This document shows, one piece after another, positions 48,901 to 61,373 of a stretch of 64,000 nucleotides of DNA. The first letter of the stretch is position 1, and every line of letters starts with the position of its first letter. Under the pieces are notes generated by a model that saw only the letters and a program-made list of their open reading frames with translations, had not been told where the DNA came from and did not search any database. Source of the DNA: Montifringilla adamsi (taxonomy: Eukaryota > Chordata > Aves > Passeriformes > Passeridae); assembly GCA_017590115.1 (NCBI GenBank), contig JAGGNK010007559.1:4362020-4426019 (forward strand), read 5' to 3'. The translations under genes and the position numbers were made by a program.

Positions 48901-51900
48901 TCACACTTGCAAACCATACCTTTGGTTTCCTTAAGTTGTAGTATCCTTTGTTTGTTACTTGAACCTTCCATCTGAAAAACAACAGTTGGTACTTAGACTT
49001 GAGACAGACAGTCCTCAGTATCAAAGCTGTAGTTAGGAATCTCATATCTATACTGGGATTAAGGCAAAATACTCAAATTTAGTTAAATTATGAAAGAGTT
49101 AAGCCCTGTAGAACAACTAAAAGACTAAATTCAGACCTCAGTTAGGTTGTAGTTCCTTCTGGCAATACTTATGTTTATGTAAAGAAACTGCTGCCATGGA
49201 CTATCAGTAGAGCTACAGCAGTGTTTGGTTCTATACATTTTGTCTTTTCACTGTTCCTTACCTGTCTAGTTTGATTCCATCTGCCTCCATGACATTTCGT
49301 AAGATCTGCTCTACAGGGACTTCTCCAGCATAACCTGCACCCCAGCCCAGTGTATTAGACAGGTCATTCCCTGTTCCCAGAGGTAAAATTGCAACTTGTG
49401 GAATATATCGTTCTTGCCCCTAGGATACAAAACCACTGCATATTAGCTCCTGCTTCAGCACTCATTGTCTCCCTTCCATCCCCAATGCTCAGATTAGATC
49501 AATTCACCTTCCCAGCAGCCTGTTACACAGAGCAGAGCTCTGGGGCTGGCAGAGCAGGTGGCACATTGAGCTACTTACCCAGACATAAGGTGAAGGAAGG
49601 AAATGTTAAAGCATTGTGAGAAGGAAAGAGAATATAAACACAATATGGGAACAACACATTATGAATACTGAGCAGAGTATTCCTTCCCAGGAATGATGCT
49701 TTGGATCTGGGAAGTGACATGAACACTGAGAGATGTAACACACAGGGCTGTGAACTGCAACAAGACACCAAAAGGCTCCTACAAGACTGAGGTGAGGTTA
49801 GGTCTAAACAACAGATGCACAGAGTACCAGTGTTCAAGCACATACAGAAATACAGATGCTCAAAGGAGCAAAGTCAGTGTCTCAGTTTCAGACTGTCACC
49901 CACAGATGGAGCAGGTGATGATCAGAGCACAGTGACAGGAGCTGTTCAGAACAGCCACCTCAGCAAAGGACTTGGCTCTCCTGACCACAGAAGGGTGAAC
50001 AACTATTTCAGCTGTACTATGGCCTCTGCAATTCAGCTGTGAAAAGCACTTGTAGTAAACTGGCATTTTGGTTACTGTTTTATCCAGAAAGGTTATCAGC
50101 CAGGTATCAACCTGTATTTGAGAGTCAAGATAAATGAAGGCAGAAAATAACCTACTGCTGATAAGAAAAAAGGTTTTGCTGATAAATCTCTACAGTTTAC
50201 CTAACACCAATGACTCAATTTGAACAGAACAAAGAAAAACCCAGATTTCATCAACTGTATCAGCACTGAGGGACAATACAATCAAGTGTGCAGGACCACA
50301 CAACCTTAAACTCATATTCATTAACCTTAATAGGTACTTTATTTCTACTTTATCAGCACACAGTAATTCTCAAAGAGGTTGTTGGACTATGCATGAAGTT
50401 GTAATCATGGCCTTCAGCTACAACATTTTATGTATTAACAAAAAAGCTGCAATAAAAAACTTTAATATAAAAACTTTCTTTCAAAACTAGAGGAACAGTT
50501 TATTAGGTAAAGCACTAAAGCTTATTAAAATTATTTTCCATACTTTTTGCAGGAGTTCTTAGGAGCATCCCATAAATGAGAACATCTTCCATTTCAAATC
50601 CACAATAAACAGAATTAATTTTTTTCTCCTCTACTTGCAGCTAATAGGCAAGGCTGCAGACAGACAGACTCTTCAGAACATATGGCAAGGAGCAGAAGCA
50701 AATGACTGCACTCATTCATGCACTGGCAACATAACCAGAACAGCTGGCAAAATTATGAGGTTATTATCAAAGATTGAGTGTGCTGGGAGAGAAGGGAGCA
50801 CTCAGAGCACACTAGCCAATATCAGCAATATCATTTAGGACAATATAAATCTGTTCAGACAAAGAGGAAATAACAATGTAGAAAATATCCAGCAGCTTGT
50901 TCTCTCCTTGTTTTGCAGTAAAGAACTACTATCAATATAATTTAAAATCTAAAGTGTTAATATTTTCCCTGAACTACAAGGAATAATAAGATGCATTTCC
51001 CATACCCTTTCCCAATATGAATAAGCAATTATGCAAATATTCCTCTGTAAGCCTATTCAGGAAGATGAAGGCAAAAAATGCAGGTAAGAGATGAGAGATA
51101 GAACTTCGGCAACATCAAAACACATTTCACCTTTTAATTTAAAACACAATACCTTTATCTTCATTTCATCAATTGCATCCAGGACCCAGCCCACTGTGCC
51201 ATCCCCACCACAGACCAGAACCCTGACAGCATTGCAAGGCAGCCAAGTGCAGAGCTGGAGAGCTTTAGCAGGTGCAATTTTGCTGAGATCAAAAACCTAG
51301 AAAAAAGGAAAATAAGGAATTCTGTAAGTTCACAGAACAGGACTCAGGATTTGCCTCACAGATAAACAATTTCAAGAAGTTAACTCTAATGCAAAACAAA
51401 GATTCTCCATTTGTAATATTACATTAGCAAATGAGTTGTCTTGACTTTCACAAGCAATTTGTTTCCCAAATTCACAACAGAGCACCAGCTGCCTCCCTAG
51501 GATTAAATTGCATTGATAAACTGAGCTGACAGAACCCTTGGAAAAGTCTGTATCTAGAAGCATGATGATGAATTCTGTAAAGATGAAAGGCTTCAGATAA
51601 AAGTAATTTTAAAATACTCAGCACACAAAGAGGTTTATTCTTTAAAGCCTTATTGGGATGCATTTGAAACAAAAACACAGTGATTTCTCTTGGGCTGTAT
51701 TTTACAGCTGGGTTTTGAACTTCAAAGGAAGAGTATTAAGGTGCAGCCAGGAAATCCAAGAACAACTGCCTGCCTTACGCAACATCCTGAGCCATCCCAG
51801 TGGATTTTAAGGGGAAAGCAACTACACAAAGCAAAACTGTCAAGGCTGACATTTCCACAAATAAAGTGAGGATTCAAATACAGGTTTCCTATAAAGAAGA

Positions 51901-54900
51901 TTTAAATGGTTCATTTTCTAAAAAGTGTACACTGTTTCAAAAGTCAGATACTTCTGACTGAATTATTATGAATGCATGTATTACTGTAAAAAAAATGGAT
52001 TGGTATTAGAATCCTAACAAACTTGGGGCTGGGAGAAGCCTCTCCACATTTTGTTGCTCTCTGTGAAGCTGTACCTTGCTAAAAGAACAAACTGCATGAA
52101 TTTGTTTTCTTTGCTGATCTTCCACAAGACCCTATTGCCATTGTGTAAGCAAGATGCTATCTATTCTGATCTAAACCTTGGTTTTATTATGGTGGCTTTG
52201 CACTGTAAATACCTGAACGGGGTTCAGCAGCATTTTAAATTCTCCTAGTAAAGTTTCACCCATGTTGTTTCCACTACGAGTATTGGCCAGCACCATTACT
52301 GGCATCCAGTGTTTCCTGCAGTAAGGGCCCACCTGCAAAAGGTAAAAACCAGCCTGTCACACAAATACTGCACGTTTGAAATTGCTTACAGCCCTGCTCC
52401 GAGCCCCATCCCCTGCAAGGGCTGAAATGAGAAAGTTACCAGTCAGTCTGAAGGAGACAACACACAAATACTTCTGACACATAAAGGCTGAAGATTCTGC
52501 AGTGCTCAGGACAATGAATACTGCAATGCACTAAAAAACTCACAAAAATTCAAGGAAGTAAGGTAGACAAATCTCAGTATTTTGGAATAAAAAAATCCAC
52601 ATCTGCTTATATTTCAACAACGACATTAGTAAAATGACAAACACCTCTGAATAAACACAGCAAGTACTTAATAGATCTTGAAACATTTACCTGACAGTTA
52701 CTACTGTCACAATGTATTGGGTTCAAATTTCAAGGTCTGTCTGTGGGCTTGTTTGGTGGTTTTTTTGGTATATCCTAAACCCAAGAAGCAGCAGGCCATT
52801 ACCTTTTCATAGTTGGTTCTTTTCTCTTTACGCATCTGGTTGATTGCAGACAAATAGTAGGGTGGAATAATTAAATCTCTGAATTCTCCAAATGTACAAT
52901 CCTCAGTCCTCAAACAATCCACCATGCATTCATCATGCACAGTGTACTGACACCACACACACCTGAAAAAAGACCAAAACACATGAAAAGAATCTTCAAA
53001 CAGGCACATTGATTTTGCTCATTTATTTTAGACTTTTGTCAAAATATTTATGCTTACATGCACCATTATAAGCAATATTTTCATTCCCTGGAAGCTTATG
53101 TATTGGCTATAGAAAATTACATAAAGTGGTCATGTGCTTGCAGGTCTAGGAAAGCATTTTAATTCTGCTGGGAAAAAAAATCCAAATTTTAAATTAATTC
53201 AGTTCTTTTTAATTAAAAAAATAGGTGCTACAAATATGCTCCTGTTTGTAATATTAACAGTTACACTGAAAGCCTGTAAAAGAACCTGAACCCCTGTCCA
53301 TCCTTCAAGAGCACAGATAAAATACTGAAGCTCAACTCAATACAGTGAGACAAGTAATGAATTAATGCATTCCTTAAGATTGATAATACTCCTTTAAGCC
53401 TGAAATCTAAAAGGTTACACAGAACTGTACAAGGCTGATGGGATTTAGTTATGCAAAACTGCTCTGCTGTATGACCTATTCTAAAAGCTGTTCTGGAAAA
53501 CAAGACTAGAACAAGAGGAAATACTGCAATATCCACTTCCAGCCTCTGCAGAATGTTAATCCTCATTTACTACATACAAAGCCTTGATTTAAGCAGCTGG
53601 GAAAGCTATTTTTGGAGTCCTGACTAATCCAACACACAACTAGAGTATCAATGACACTTGCCCTATACTCTCTCCTTTCCTTTTCTTCCTTCCTCTCCCC
53701 TTTGCCTCCAAATTCCTGCCCCTCCCTCTCCTACACACACTCTCAAGGTTTTGTTTCTGATAATGTGCTCTTTTTCTCTGTAATTCTGCTTACTTACCAA
53801 GGAGTATCACATAGAAGCAAAGCAAAAGCTGGCAGAATCTAGGCTGAGAAGATCCTCTAAGTAGGCTGAAGTAACACACTGGGGCACCTGCCATTGCATT
53901 TTGGCACTGACAATTTTGCAAGCAGCCTTACTAATGACAGTGCAAATCCATTTAATGGTTTAATGTATTTTTAAAACACTCTTAACCACAATCTTTACCA
54001 ATACATTGCAGTAGCTTACAATATTTCTCTTTAGCTTTTTTGAGCATCCTTAAAAATGAACCTGAAACCTCTACAGAACATTGTTTGCTCTACTTACACT
54101 GAGCAGATGCCAATTTTGAGATGCACTTTGGTTCTCTGAACTGTAAGCTGTGCCAGTCAAACTGCTCAGGCTATCCACTGTACAACCAATAAATTTATTA
54201 GAAACTTCCTAATATCATCCCCTGAAATACAAACTCCCTTGGACAATGGGAGTCACTTACATATAATTATACAGGAGCCTGCACATCATGCTGGAGCAAT
54301 GCAATAAAGAGAACAAGTGGACGTGAGATGCAACGCCACACTTAATCTATGACTCACAAGCATCCATTTTAATTTCAGGTTCTTTGAAGTTGGTTTAACA
54401 GTATCTTATCTGACTACTGCAGGATCTCTTTTGGGGTGTGGTCTCCCAACAACCCTGTGGAAAACACAACACTGCCATGGCACCGTAGTGCTCCTACAGT
54501 CAGACCGCCTTGCAGTACCTGTAGTCGCAGAGCTTGGGCTGCGTGCCGCACTGTTGTTTGCAGACCATGCAGCAGCTGCAGAGAGGGACATTGCCCCTGA
54601 TCCAGTGGTGTGGCATGGAGCTGGGGGCTCCCGCGGTGCCCCTCATCATGATCTCCTTGCAGAGGAAGCGCTGGTCCGCCTTCTTCAGGCAGGCCTCGCA
54701 GACGCGCAGCCCGCAGCAGCCGCAGAAGGCGCCGCGGAGGATGTGCTGGGCGCACACGCAGCAGTACGAGGGCTGCCCGAAGAGGTCCGTGTAGCGCCAG
54801 TCGTGTTTGCTCTTGCGGAAGATGTCCCGGATCAGCAGCTGCCGCCGCGACCGCTGGAAGCTGCACCACGCCGTGATGAGCACGGGCAGCAGCACGGAGC

Positions 54901-54964
54901 ACAGGGTCCACACGGCCAGGCGCCAGTCGGCCCCGGCCCGGGAGGCATCGCCCGAGCCCTCCAT
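45948..54964 (-). CDS. DGKE: DGKE, diacylglycerol kinase epsilon (11 coding exons)
   Basis: Phosphorylates diacylglycerol to phosphatidic acid, preferring arachidonoyl species, on membranes. Exons 5'->3': 54964-54519, 52962-52803, 52332-52213, 51296-51153, 49419-49262, 48971-48920, 48786-48673, 48186-48115, 47586-47459, 46558-46447, 46106-45948. All are GT-AG and phase-consistent, giving 554 aa (human 567). A hydrophobic N-terminal helix (about 16-34, [16 protein letters not shown]) precedes two cysteine-rich C1 domains (about 54-102, and from HHW at 119 to about 166, split by intron 1). The catalytic domain carries the ATP-site motif GGDGTVGW (272-279) and [15 protein letters not shown]. The accessory domain shows [36 protein letters not shown] and [15 protein letters not shown]. 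Length, exon structure and motifs all match the family. Confidence 0.96.
47882..47900. repeat. Poly(A) tract in DGKE intron 8
   Basis: An uninterrupted run of about 18 A on the plus strand, which is poly(T) on the DGKE strand. No attached retroposon is visible. Confidence 0.8.
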
Positions 54965-55520
54965 CCCTGCGCCTCCCCGGCCTAAGCCCTCGCACCTCTC
55001 GGGCAGGCGGCGGGGCGAGCCCCGGAACGGCCCCTTCGCTCAGGGAGCCAAGGCGCAGCTTCACGCACCATCTCCTAATCCCTCCTCAGGGCTCGGCACC
55101 GACCTGCGCCGCATCGGGCCGACGGCAGGGTTCCGGCCGGGGCTCCTCCGCTGCCCGGCCGCCCGCGGGCTCCTCCTGCCGCTGTCCCCGGCGCCGGGAG
55201 GACGCGGCCGCACGGCCCCGTGTGCCCCTCGCCGCTGCCCCGGGCCCCTCCGCGNNNNNNNNNNGGCGGGCTCGGAGCGGCGCCGCGGGATGCGCGGGGC
55301 GGCGGAAGCGGAAGCGGCCCGGGGCCGTTGCCAGGACACGGGCGCCGCCCGCCCCCGTCTGTCGCGACAGCCGGGATGTCGCCAGCGGCGCTCAGCGGCC
55401 GCGACAGTGCCTGGCGGAGCGGCTCCGCTCCGGCTCCGGCTCCAGCTCCAGCTCCGGCTCCAGCTCCGCCGGGCCCAGACCCGAGGCGAAGGCCGCGCTG
55501 GCTTGGGGCCGAGTGATGGC
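54965..55520 (-). promoter_or_regulatory. DGKE CpG-island promoter region
   Basis: Strongly GC- and CpG-rich sequence upstream of the DGKE start codon, with no TATA box, interrupted by a sequence gap at 55255-55264. A GGCTCC/AGCTCC hexamer-like run lies at 55430-55470. Transcription start is not determined. Confidence 0.6.
55255..55264. other. Assembly gap (10 N)
   Basis: Exactly ten undetermined bases inside the GC-rich DGKE promoter island. A round number suggests a placeholder of unknown true length. Confidence 0.99.
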
Positions 55521-55582
55521 GTTGTTTGTGTCTTTATTGCCCAACCATAAATGTTTTCCCCGATAATTTTGTTCTGCCCTAG

Positions 55583-55895
55583 AATCATGGAGTCATCAGA
55601 GTTGGAAGAGGCCTTTAGGATCACTCGGTCCGACCGGCACTGCCACTGTAACCACTAAACCGCAGCACCAGGTCCAGATCCTCTGGAGCAGCTCCAGCCG
55701 TGGGGACTCCTCCACCTCCCTGGGCAGCCCTTCCCAAAGCCTGACCACACCGAGTGATGATAATCTTCAATCTGAATCTCCCCCGTCCCAGCTTGAGGCC
55801 ATTTCCCCTGGTCCTCTGTAGGCCCAGCAGAAAAGCCCAATCCCCGCCTCCCTACAACATTCCAGGTGGTTGTGGAGAGCAGGGAGGTTCCCCCA
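55583..55895 (-). mobile_element. CR1 LINE fragment, minus strand
   Basis: The plus strand begins AGAATCATGGAGTCATCAGA, then GTTGGAAGAGGCCTTTAGGATCAC (read in two parts), the reverse complement of a CR1 3' end. It continues with the CR1 pattern CCTCCCTGGGCAGCC...CCCAAAGCCTGACCAC and TTGAGGCCATTTCCCCTGGT. It is broken and non-coding. Confidence 0.9.
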
Positions 55896-57019
55896 AGTCG
55901 CGCCTTTGTGTCTGTTTTTGTCCTCCCCATGGTTTTGCTATATTGCCCAACCATAAATGCCTTCCCCTCATAATTTCATTCTGTCATTACGTGTCCAATT
56001 GTTTCCCTGGAGTAGTTCTAAAAATAGTGGCTGCCATTAGAACCTACAGGTTTTTGCAGTTTCAAAACAGTATAGTGAGCACTGATGTAAGTCCATACAG
56101 CATATACAAAATTGATTGGATTCTAGGGTCTTGGTATCTTTAAGAAAACACTGAAAAATGCACATACTGCACAGCTGGGCAACACTCAGATTTCCAAGGA
56201 AATTCCTCACTTCCCTCGTGTAAGAGGCAATGATGAACTATGACTACCTATTTTATATATTATAGTTGAAGGGATGCATTTCATGCCCTACAAATTGGTG
56301 ATGCTGGTACCATGTGCTCAGCATGGCACTGCCCAGAAGAACTCTAGACATTTCTCAAGGCCAAAACTACCTGTTTGCAGTGACATTTGCTAACCTACAT
56401 CCTTACTTAACACTATGCTTAATATGCTTTACAACCCTGTTTTCTACTAACTTGTCCTGAAAGGAGGAGAATGATGTGGGTTTTCATTTGTATGGTTCCA
56501 TTAATTTGATAGAAAACTCTGCTGTGTTTCTCAGTAGTCATAGTTTGGCTTTGCTAGAGTTAAACCCCATTAGTAAGTACTTCTCTGCTGGAGCAAAGTT
56601 AGAGACAATCGTTGAAAAACGGGCGCCTTCGCAGCTGCCTCTGAGATTAACAGTACTGGGCAGTTGTTTCTTTTAAAAAACAATAGTTTACCTTGGGCAC
56701 CAAAAACCTTTGCTTGCCATGCTAAATATAAGGGGATAGGCTTTATTTTCACAAGTTTAAAATACCCAGTGTAGCTCTGAAGCCTGAGGTGGAAAAAAAG
56801 GCCTTCTATTTTCTTTCCCTCAGGGAAAGAGTTATGCAGAGAATGTGTGAGCAGATAATAGACTGATTCAAACCTTCAGACCAGATGTCTTCAGAATCAT
56901 ACTATCACTCAAATTAAAGCATAAACAAACATTTGGGACTGACGTAGCTCCTTCAAATAGGCGATTGCCTCTGTCAGGGTTGCTCATTTTGGAACAGACT
57001 GAGAGAAAGCAGAATCAAA
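55896..57019. other. Intergenic between DGKE and C17orf67 homologue
   Basis: No gene or clear repeat seen. The last 200 bp are the presumed proximal promoter and 5' UTR of the C17orf67 homologue, with no TATA box and no CpG island. Confidence 0.4.
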
Positions 57020-60000
57020 ATGAAGAAGTTTCTTGTGGTTGTCTCCTTTTTGGTCCTGCTGACCACTGTTACAGGTAGGGATATCAACAAACCTGCATAT
57101 GTGTGTAGATCTGCAGAGCATATAAGTAGTATTAGTTTGTCAATCTTCTATTTTAGTATTAATTTTTCATATATTTTAATATATTTAATTTTTAACACTC
57201 AACTATTTTTATATTGCAAGCTTTCCATGATTTGATTTTTAACAATTGTGATGTTGTATTCGATATTTAACTCTCTGCATTACCACACTGTAGTCATTTG
57301 TTGTAAACTCCAAAATTTTAGTTTTACTTACTTACTATTTTAATATTATTTTACCAAGGTCCTGCAAGTGGAATGTTCAATGCAATCTCTCCTTTGCAAT
57401 GTATCTAACTCATTACTTTGAAAAAAATCCTATAAAGCAACACAGAAAAGAACAAAAAGTTGGAAGAGCAACTAATGCCAGTGGTTTGAAGGTGCTGTTG
57501 TATTTGCTCATTTTATAGTACCATGAATATGTGGGCTTTGCTTCATACTAGTAGGACAAGAGAAAACACAAGTATAAAAATGGTTTAAAATTCCATTCCT
57601 ATCTCTGGGAATGCAATAACCCCTGGGAAGGGGCTGTAATGAAAGAACACTTTATTTATAGGAAAAAAATCAGGTTTGGAGACATTTCATTTCACAACTG
57701 ATAGATAAAATACTAACTTTTGATAATTTCAGAATTAATTTCTGCTCTTCTGTCTTTAGACACTTCACCAATTTTGTCTGAAAAAGATGCCAAACAGATG
57801 CTGAGGACTCGTCGTGAAGACAGGCCAAGAAAAGCTGGTTTCCCTGATGAACCAATGAGGGTGATTTATAACATTTACTATTAAATTACTCTAACTGAAA
57901 AAACCCAACACCAAATCCCCCAAAATGTTTGTGCTTAGTATTAAATTTCTATTGCTTCCAGGCAATATGTTATGATTATCACTGTTTAAAGCAGCTGAGT
58001 TCTTCCATGAAATATTAAAAAACCCCTTTAAATTCTTTAATTACAGTTAAAAACATTCTGTAACTGCTGAGTATTGCTCACGAAATGTTCACTTGCAGAA
58101 TGAGGAGATTATTTATCATGCTTCAAAAATACCAGTCAAATTATTGAGAAGAAAGTGCCTTTTAATTTATAAAGATGTGGATTTCATCAGCTTGTTCCTG
58201 AAAAACTAAGTAACAGGAAAGGTCTTCTGCTTACAGTACATTCTGCCTGCATTGTGCAGGGAGAGAGGAGATGGAGGTGTCAGTGGTCAGTGTGGAGGCT
58301 GAGGTAAAATCACTTTCATTCACTTATTTATGGATGCTACAGATAGAATGGTTTTTTTATGATATTGTAAGAGTTTTTAGTTGCTGGCTTAATGCAACAG
58401 TTTTGGGTTTTCATGCAATATCTACATTTATTTCTTTCTAAACCCTATTACAACAAAAGACAAAGTAAAAGAATTAAAGAGCCTTCTGTTTTCCTTGCTT
58501 TGAGAAGACCTAACACATAATCCTGCACTCATCAAGGGTACTTAAGGTATTTTAAAATACTGCCTATTTCTTTCCAAAGTAAATAAACGGAGCTAAAATC
58601 ACATGGTTCTGAAGAGGCAAAGCCCACAGAAGCCAGGAGCACACAAGGGATTGTGCACGTGATGAGCACGGGGGGCTCAGTTCAGCAAGGTGCTGAACAC
58701 TTCTGGACTCCACAGGACATGAAGAGCACTACGTGCCTTGCAGGATTGTAAAAACAGCTTCTGGTTTTCCCTTTCCAGTGGGTAATGTACACCAGCCAGA
58801 AAGAATCCACCTGCCCAACCCTGGGTGAACTCACTGCTTGTCAAGGGGGACGCCACAACAAACCAAAGCTGGCACAGATATTGCTCTGTGCTTGTTGACA
58901 GCCTCGTACACTGAAAATTGCACAACACAGCCAAAACCCAGAAGGCTGCACTGCTGCCCACAGCACTCAGGACTGGGTTATTTCTGAGTTGTGAAATGAG
59001 CCTTGTAGTTTTTGCATATGAGCAGGAATACAGCTCCCATCTGCTGTATAACCACGATTAAGGTTATGTGGTAAATGCAACAAATATTGAATACAGAATA
59101 AATGAAGCAGCAGAACAGGTGGTTTGAGGTAATTCCTGTATGGCAAGAAGCTACATGCATGCATGCAACATTTAACCTATGGTTTAGTTTCAGCTGGTCC
59201 TGTGAGGAGCAGGACTTGGACTTGGTGATCCTCATGACTCTGTATGGGGAGGAGAGGGATTCAGGGCTAAAGAAATATTGGATTTCTGACTCTGCTGCTC
59301 TGTCCTTGCCACTTTCTGTCCTGATTAGGAACAAATACTTTTGAGAAATTCCTACCGTCTTATTTATTTTCTTTTGGGTTTTTTTTTTTTTTTTTTTTAT
59401 CTAGAAAGCAAGGCTGACCCTCTGCAAGAAAATCCAAACATAAGAGTATTTGTTTTGCTCCCTAAAGCTAAGGTTTAAAAAAACAAAAAAAACCCCAACC
59501 CTCACTGCCCTGTGGGACGTGGAGATTTTCCATGTGAATGAAGGTGCATGGCTGCTGCATCCCTGTGCACAGCTTGTGCACATGGACTCAAGGAGGAAAA
59601 CTGATTTTGTATGGATGCTTTGTAGCAGAATGAAATGAATGCTGGGGTGAACCCACCTCTGTTCGTCTGTTTGAAGCAAAAGCTGTTTGTACTGGGCCAG
59701 ATCATGCTGAGCTGGGGAATGTAATTTGCAATTCTTTGTGATACTCTTTGACTTCCACAGTGCTGCTTGAGTCAAAAACCTGTTCAGTTACAGAAAGAAA
59801 GATCAGCCCCATTTCATTATTAAAAGAAAATGTAATTTATGTTGTCAGCACGTTTTAAACTTAATTTGACTGAGATCCTCCTTTTGATAATGTGGCATCT
59901 TCTCAGTCACATAGTTCTGTTCCCTGCCAGTTCCTCAAGCAGTCTCTCCCCAGAGATCTCAGCCAAGTCTCCTGGTGCTGTGAGCAGAGAAAGCCCAGTG

Positions 60001-61144
60001 AAAGGCAGGATCCTGGTGCTGGAATACTTGGCCAGTGCAAAGGGTTTAGGCTACAGCTTCCATTCCAGCAGTGCCCACTCTGCAAAGCAGTGGGGGATTA
60101 TTTTGAATGAATGTATCTGGTGTTCACAAAGCTTATGAGCCCACTAGGACTGGCACTTTTTAAAAGTAAATTTTGTCCCTGATGGAGGTCAAGTTTTTGG
60201 TACACAGCCTGCTTTATTTCAATACATTTTTTGCTGAGACCAAAGCCTCTCTCTATCAATTGGTGTAGGAAATTCACATTATTTTATTTATCACCAGTCA
60301 GCACTGGTGATAAATAAAATAAATATAAACATTTTAACTTATTTTGATATTATGAGCACAAAAGGTATTGAAAATTCAAACTACCTGTGCTTCAAATAAA
60401 ACCAGAATGATTTTGTTGAAGGAATTACAAATGGGGTTTGATAAAGCTGTTGGAATTTTATAAGGTGTAGATTTGGCATAGATAAGAGCTTAAATTTGAT
60501 TGCTGCAAGTATTTTTAGATTTATAAATTTTTAGAGTAATGGAAATAAACCGTCTGCAGCACTAGAATAGCTTGTGGCTTGGGAAATGTGTAGGTAGTGT
60601 GTGCTACCTACTGAACCCTTCAGTCCTGCCACATGATCCTGCAAGGGGTTAATGTTCTTTAAGCAGCAGGAACCAGTTTTCAAAAGGGGCTATAACAAAT
60701 CTATTTGTGAGAATCCTTTGTACCCTCAGGCACAAGAAAGGCTCCTGTGTTGATATGCAAATAAGAAATGTGTATACAGAGTTCCTAATTTATGAATATT
60801 GTTGTATAATTCTTGCTCAAGACCTTTGCTGGTCTGCAGATGATGTCATTCACTAAATATTGCTAGGCTGGGGCAAGCTCACCAGCAACACCATTTCACT
60901 ATAGTTGATTATTTTAAGGGATAAATTAATGGCTCTTACATCAGCTGTGAAATTATCCTGGGTCCCTGGCCTGACATTAGAATTGAGTGATTACACAATT
61001 AAATTACTTTTGCTTTTCTTTAAATAGGAGTATATGCTTTACCTCCAGCGCTTGGAGCAGAGATCAGAAGAGCAATTCCTTGAACACTGGCTGAATCCTC
61101 ATTGCCTGCCACACTGCAACAGGGATCTGGTGCATCCAATCTAA
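57020..61144 (+). CDS. C17orf67: C17orf67 homologue, small predicted secreted protein (3 exons)
   Basis: Function unknown. Exons 57020-57074, 57760-57860 and 61028-61144 are phase-consistent and give 90 aa. Residues 1-19 (MKKFLVVVSFLVLLTTVTG) are a clear signal peptide. The mature part starts DTSPILSEKDAKQMLRTRRE, with a basic RTRRE...RPRKAGFPDEPMR segment, and ends EEQFLEHWLNPHCLPHCNRD with two cysteines and a short tail. This pattern, the size and the position next to DGKE match human C17orf67. A secreted peptide is inferred from the signal peptide. The basic RTRR could be a processing site, which is a guess. Confidence 0.88.
59379..59399. repeat. Poly(T) tract in C17orf67 intron 2
   Basis: About 20 T in a row on the plus strand, a simple repeat without an obvious retroposon body. 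Confidence 0.8.
60279..60322. repeat. Perfect inverted repeat, 20-bp arms, 4-nt loop
   Basis: The left arm (60279-60298) ends TTTATCACCAGT and the right arm (60303-60322) begins ACTGGTGATAAA; the two are exact reverse complements around a CAGC loop. It lies in intron 2 of the C17orf67 homologue. Confidence 0.97.
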
Positions 61145-61367
61145 TGGGTTTGCCTACCCTGCAACTGGTATATATACATATATATCTATTTCTTCTACAA
61201 TGCATATTTTTTCTCCATAATGAAAGGCAGAGCCACACACTGGGAGAGAAGGGAATTACCAAAGGCTGGGGGAAGCACCTTGTGCTGAAAGGTGTTGGGC
61301 AGCTGAGCAGGGGCAGGGAACACAAGTGTCCCAGGCATCAACTCTGTCACTCTGTTCTGTTCACATT

Positions 61368-61373
61368 AATAAA
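61368..61373 (+). promoter_or_regulatory. Polyadenylation signal of the C17orf67 homologue
   Basis: A canonical AATAAA 224 bp after the stop codon, followed within 40 bp by a GT-rich stretch (GCTGTGTGGGTGT). It is a convincing message end for this short gene. Confidence 0.7.

Noticed and set aside
54807..55550. A 247-codon plus-strand frame through the DGKE promoter island and the gap
   Set aside because: It runs across undetermined bases and is antisense to DGKE exon 1 in GC-rich DNA.
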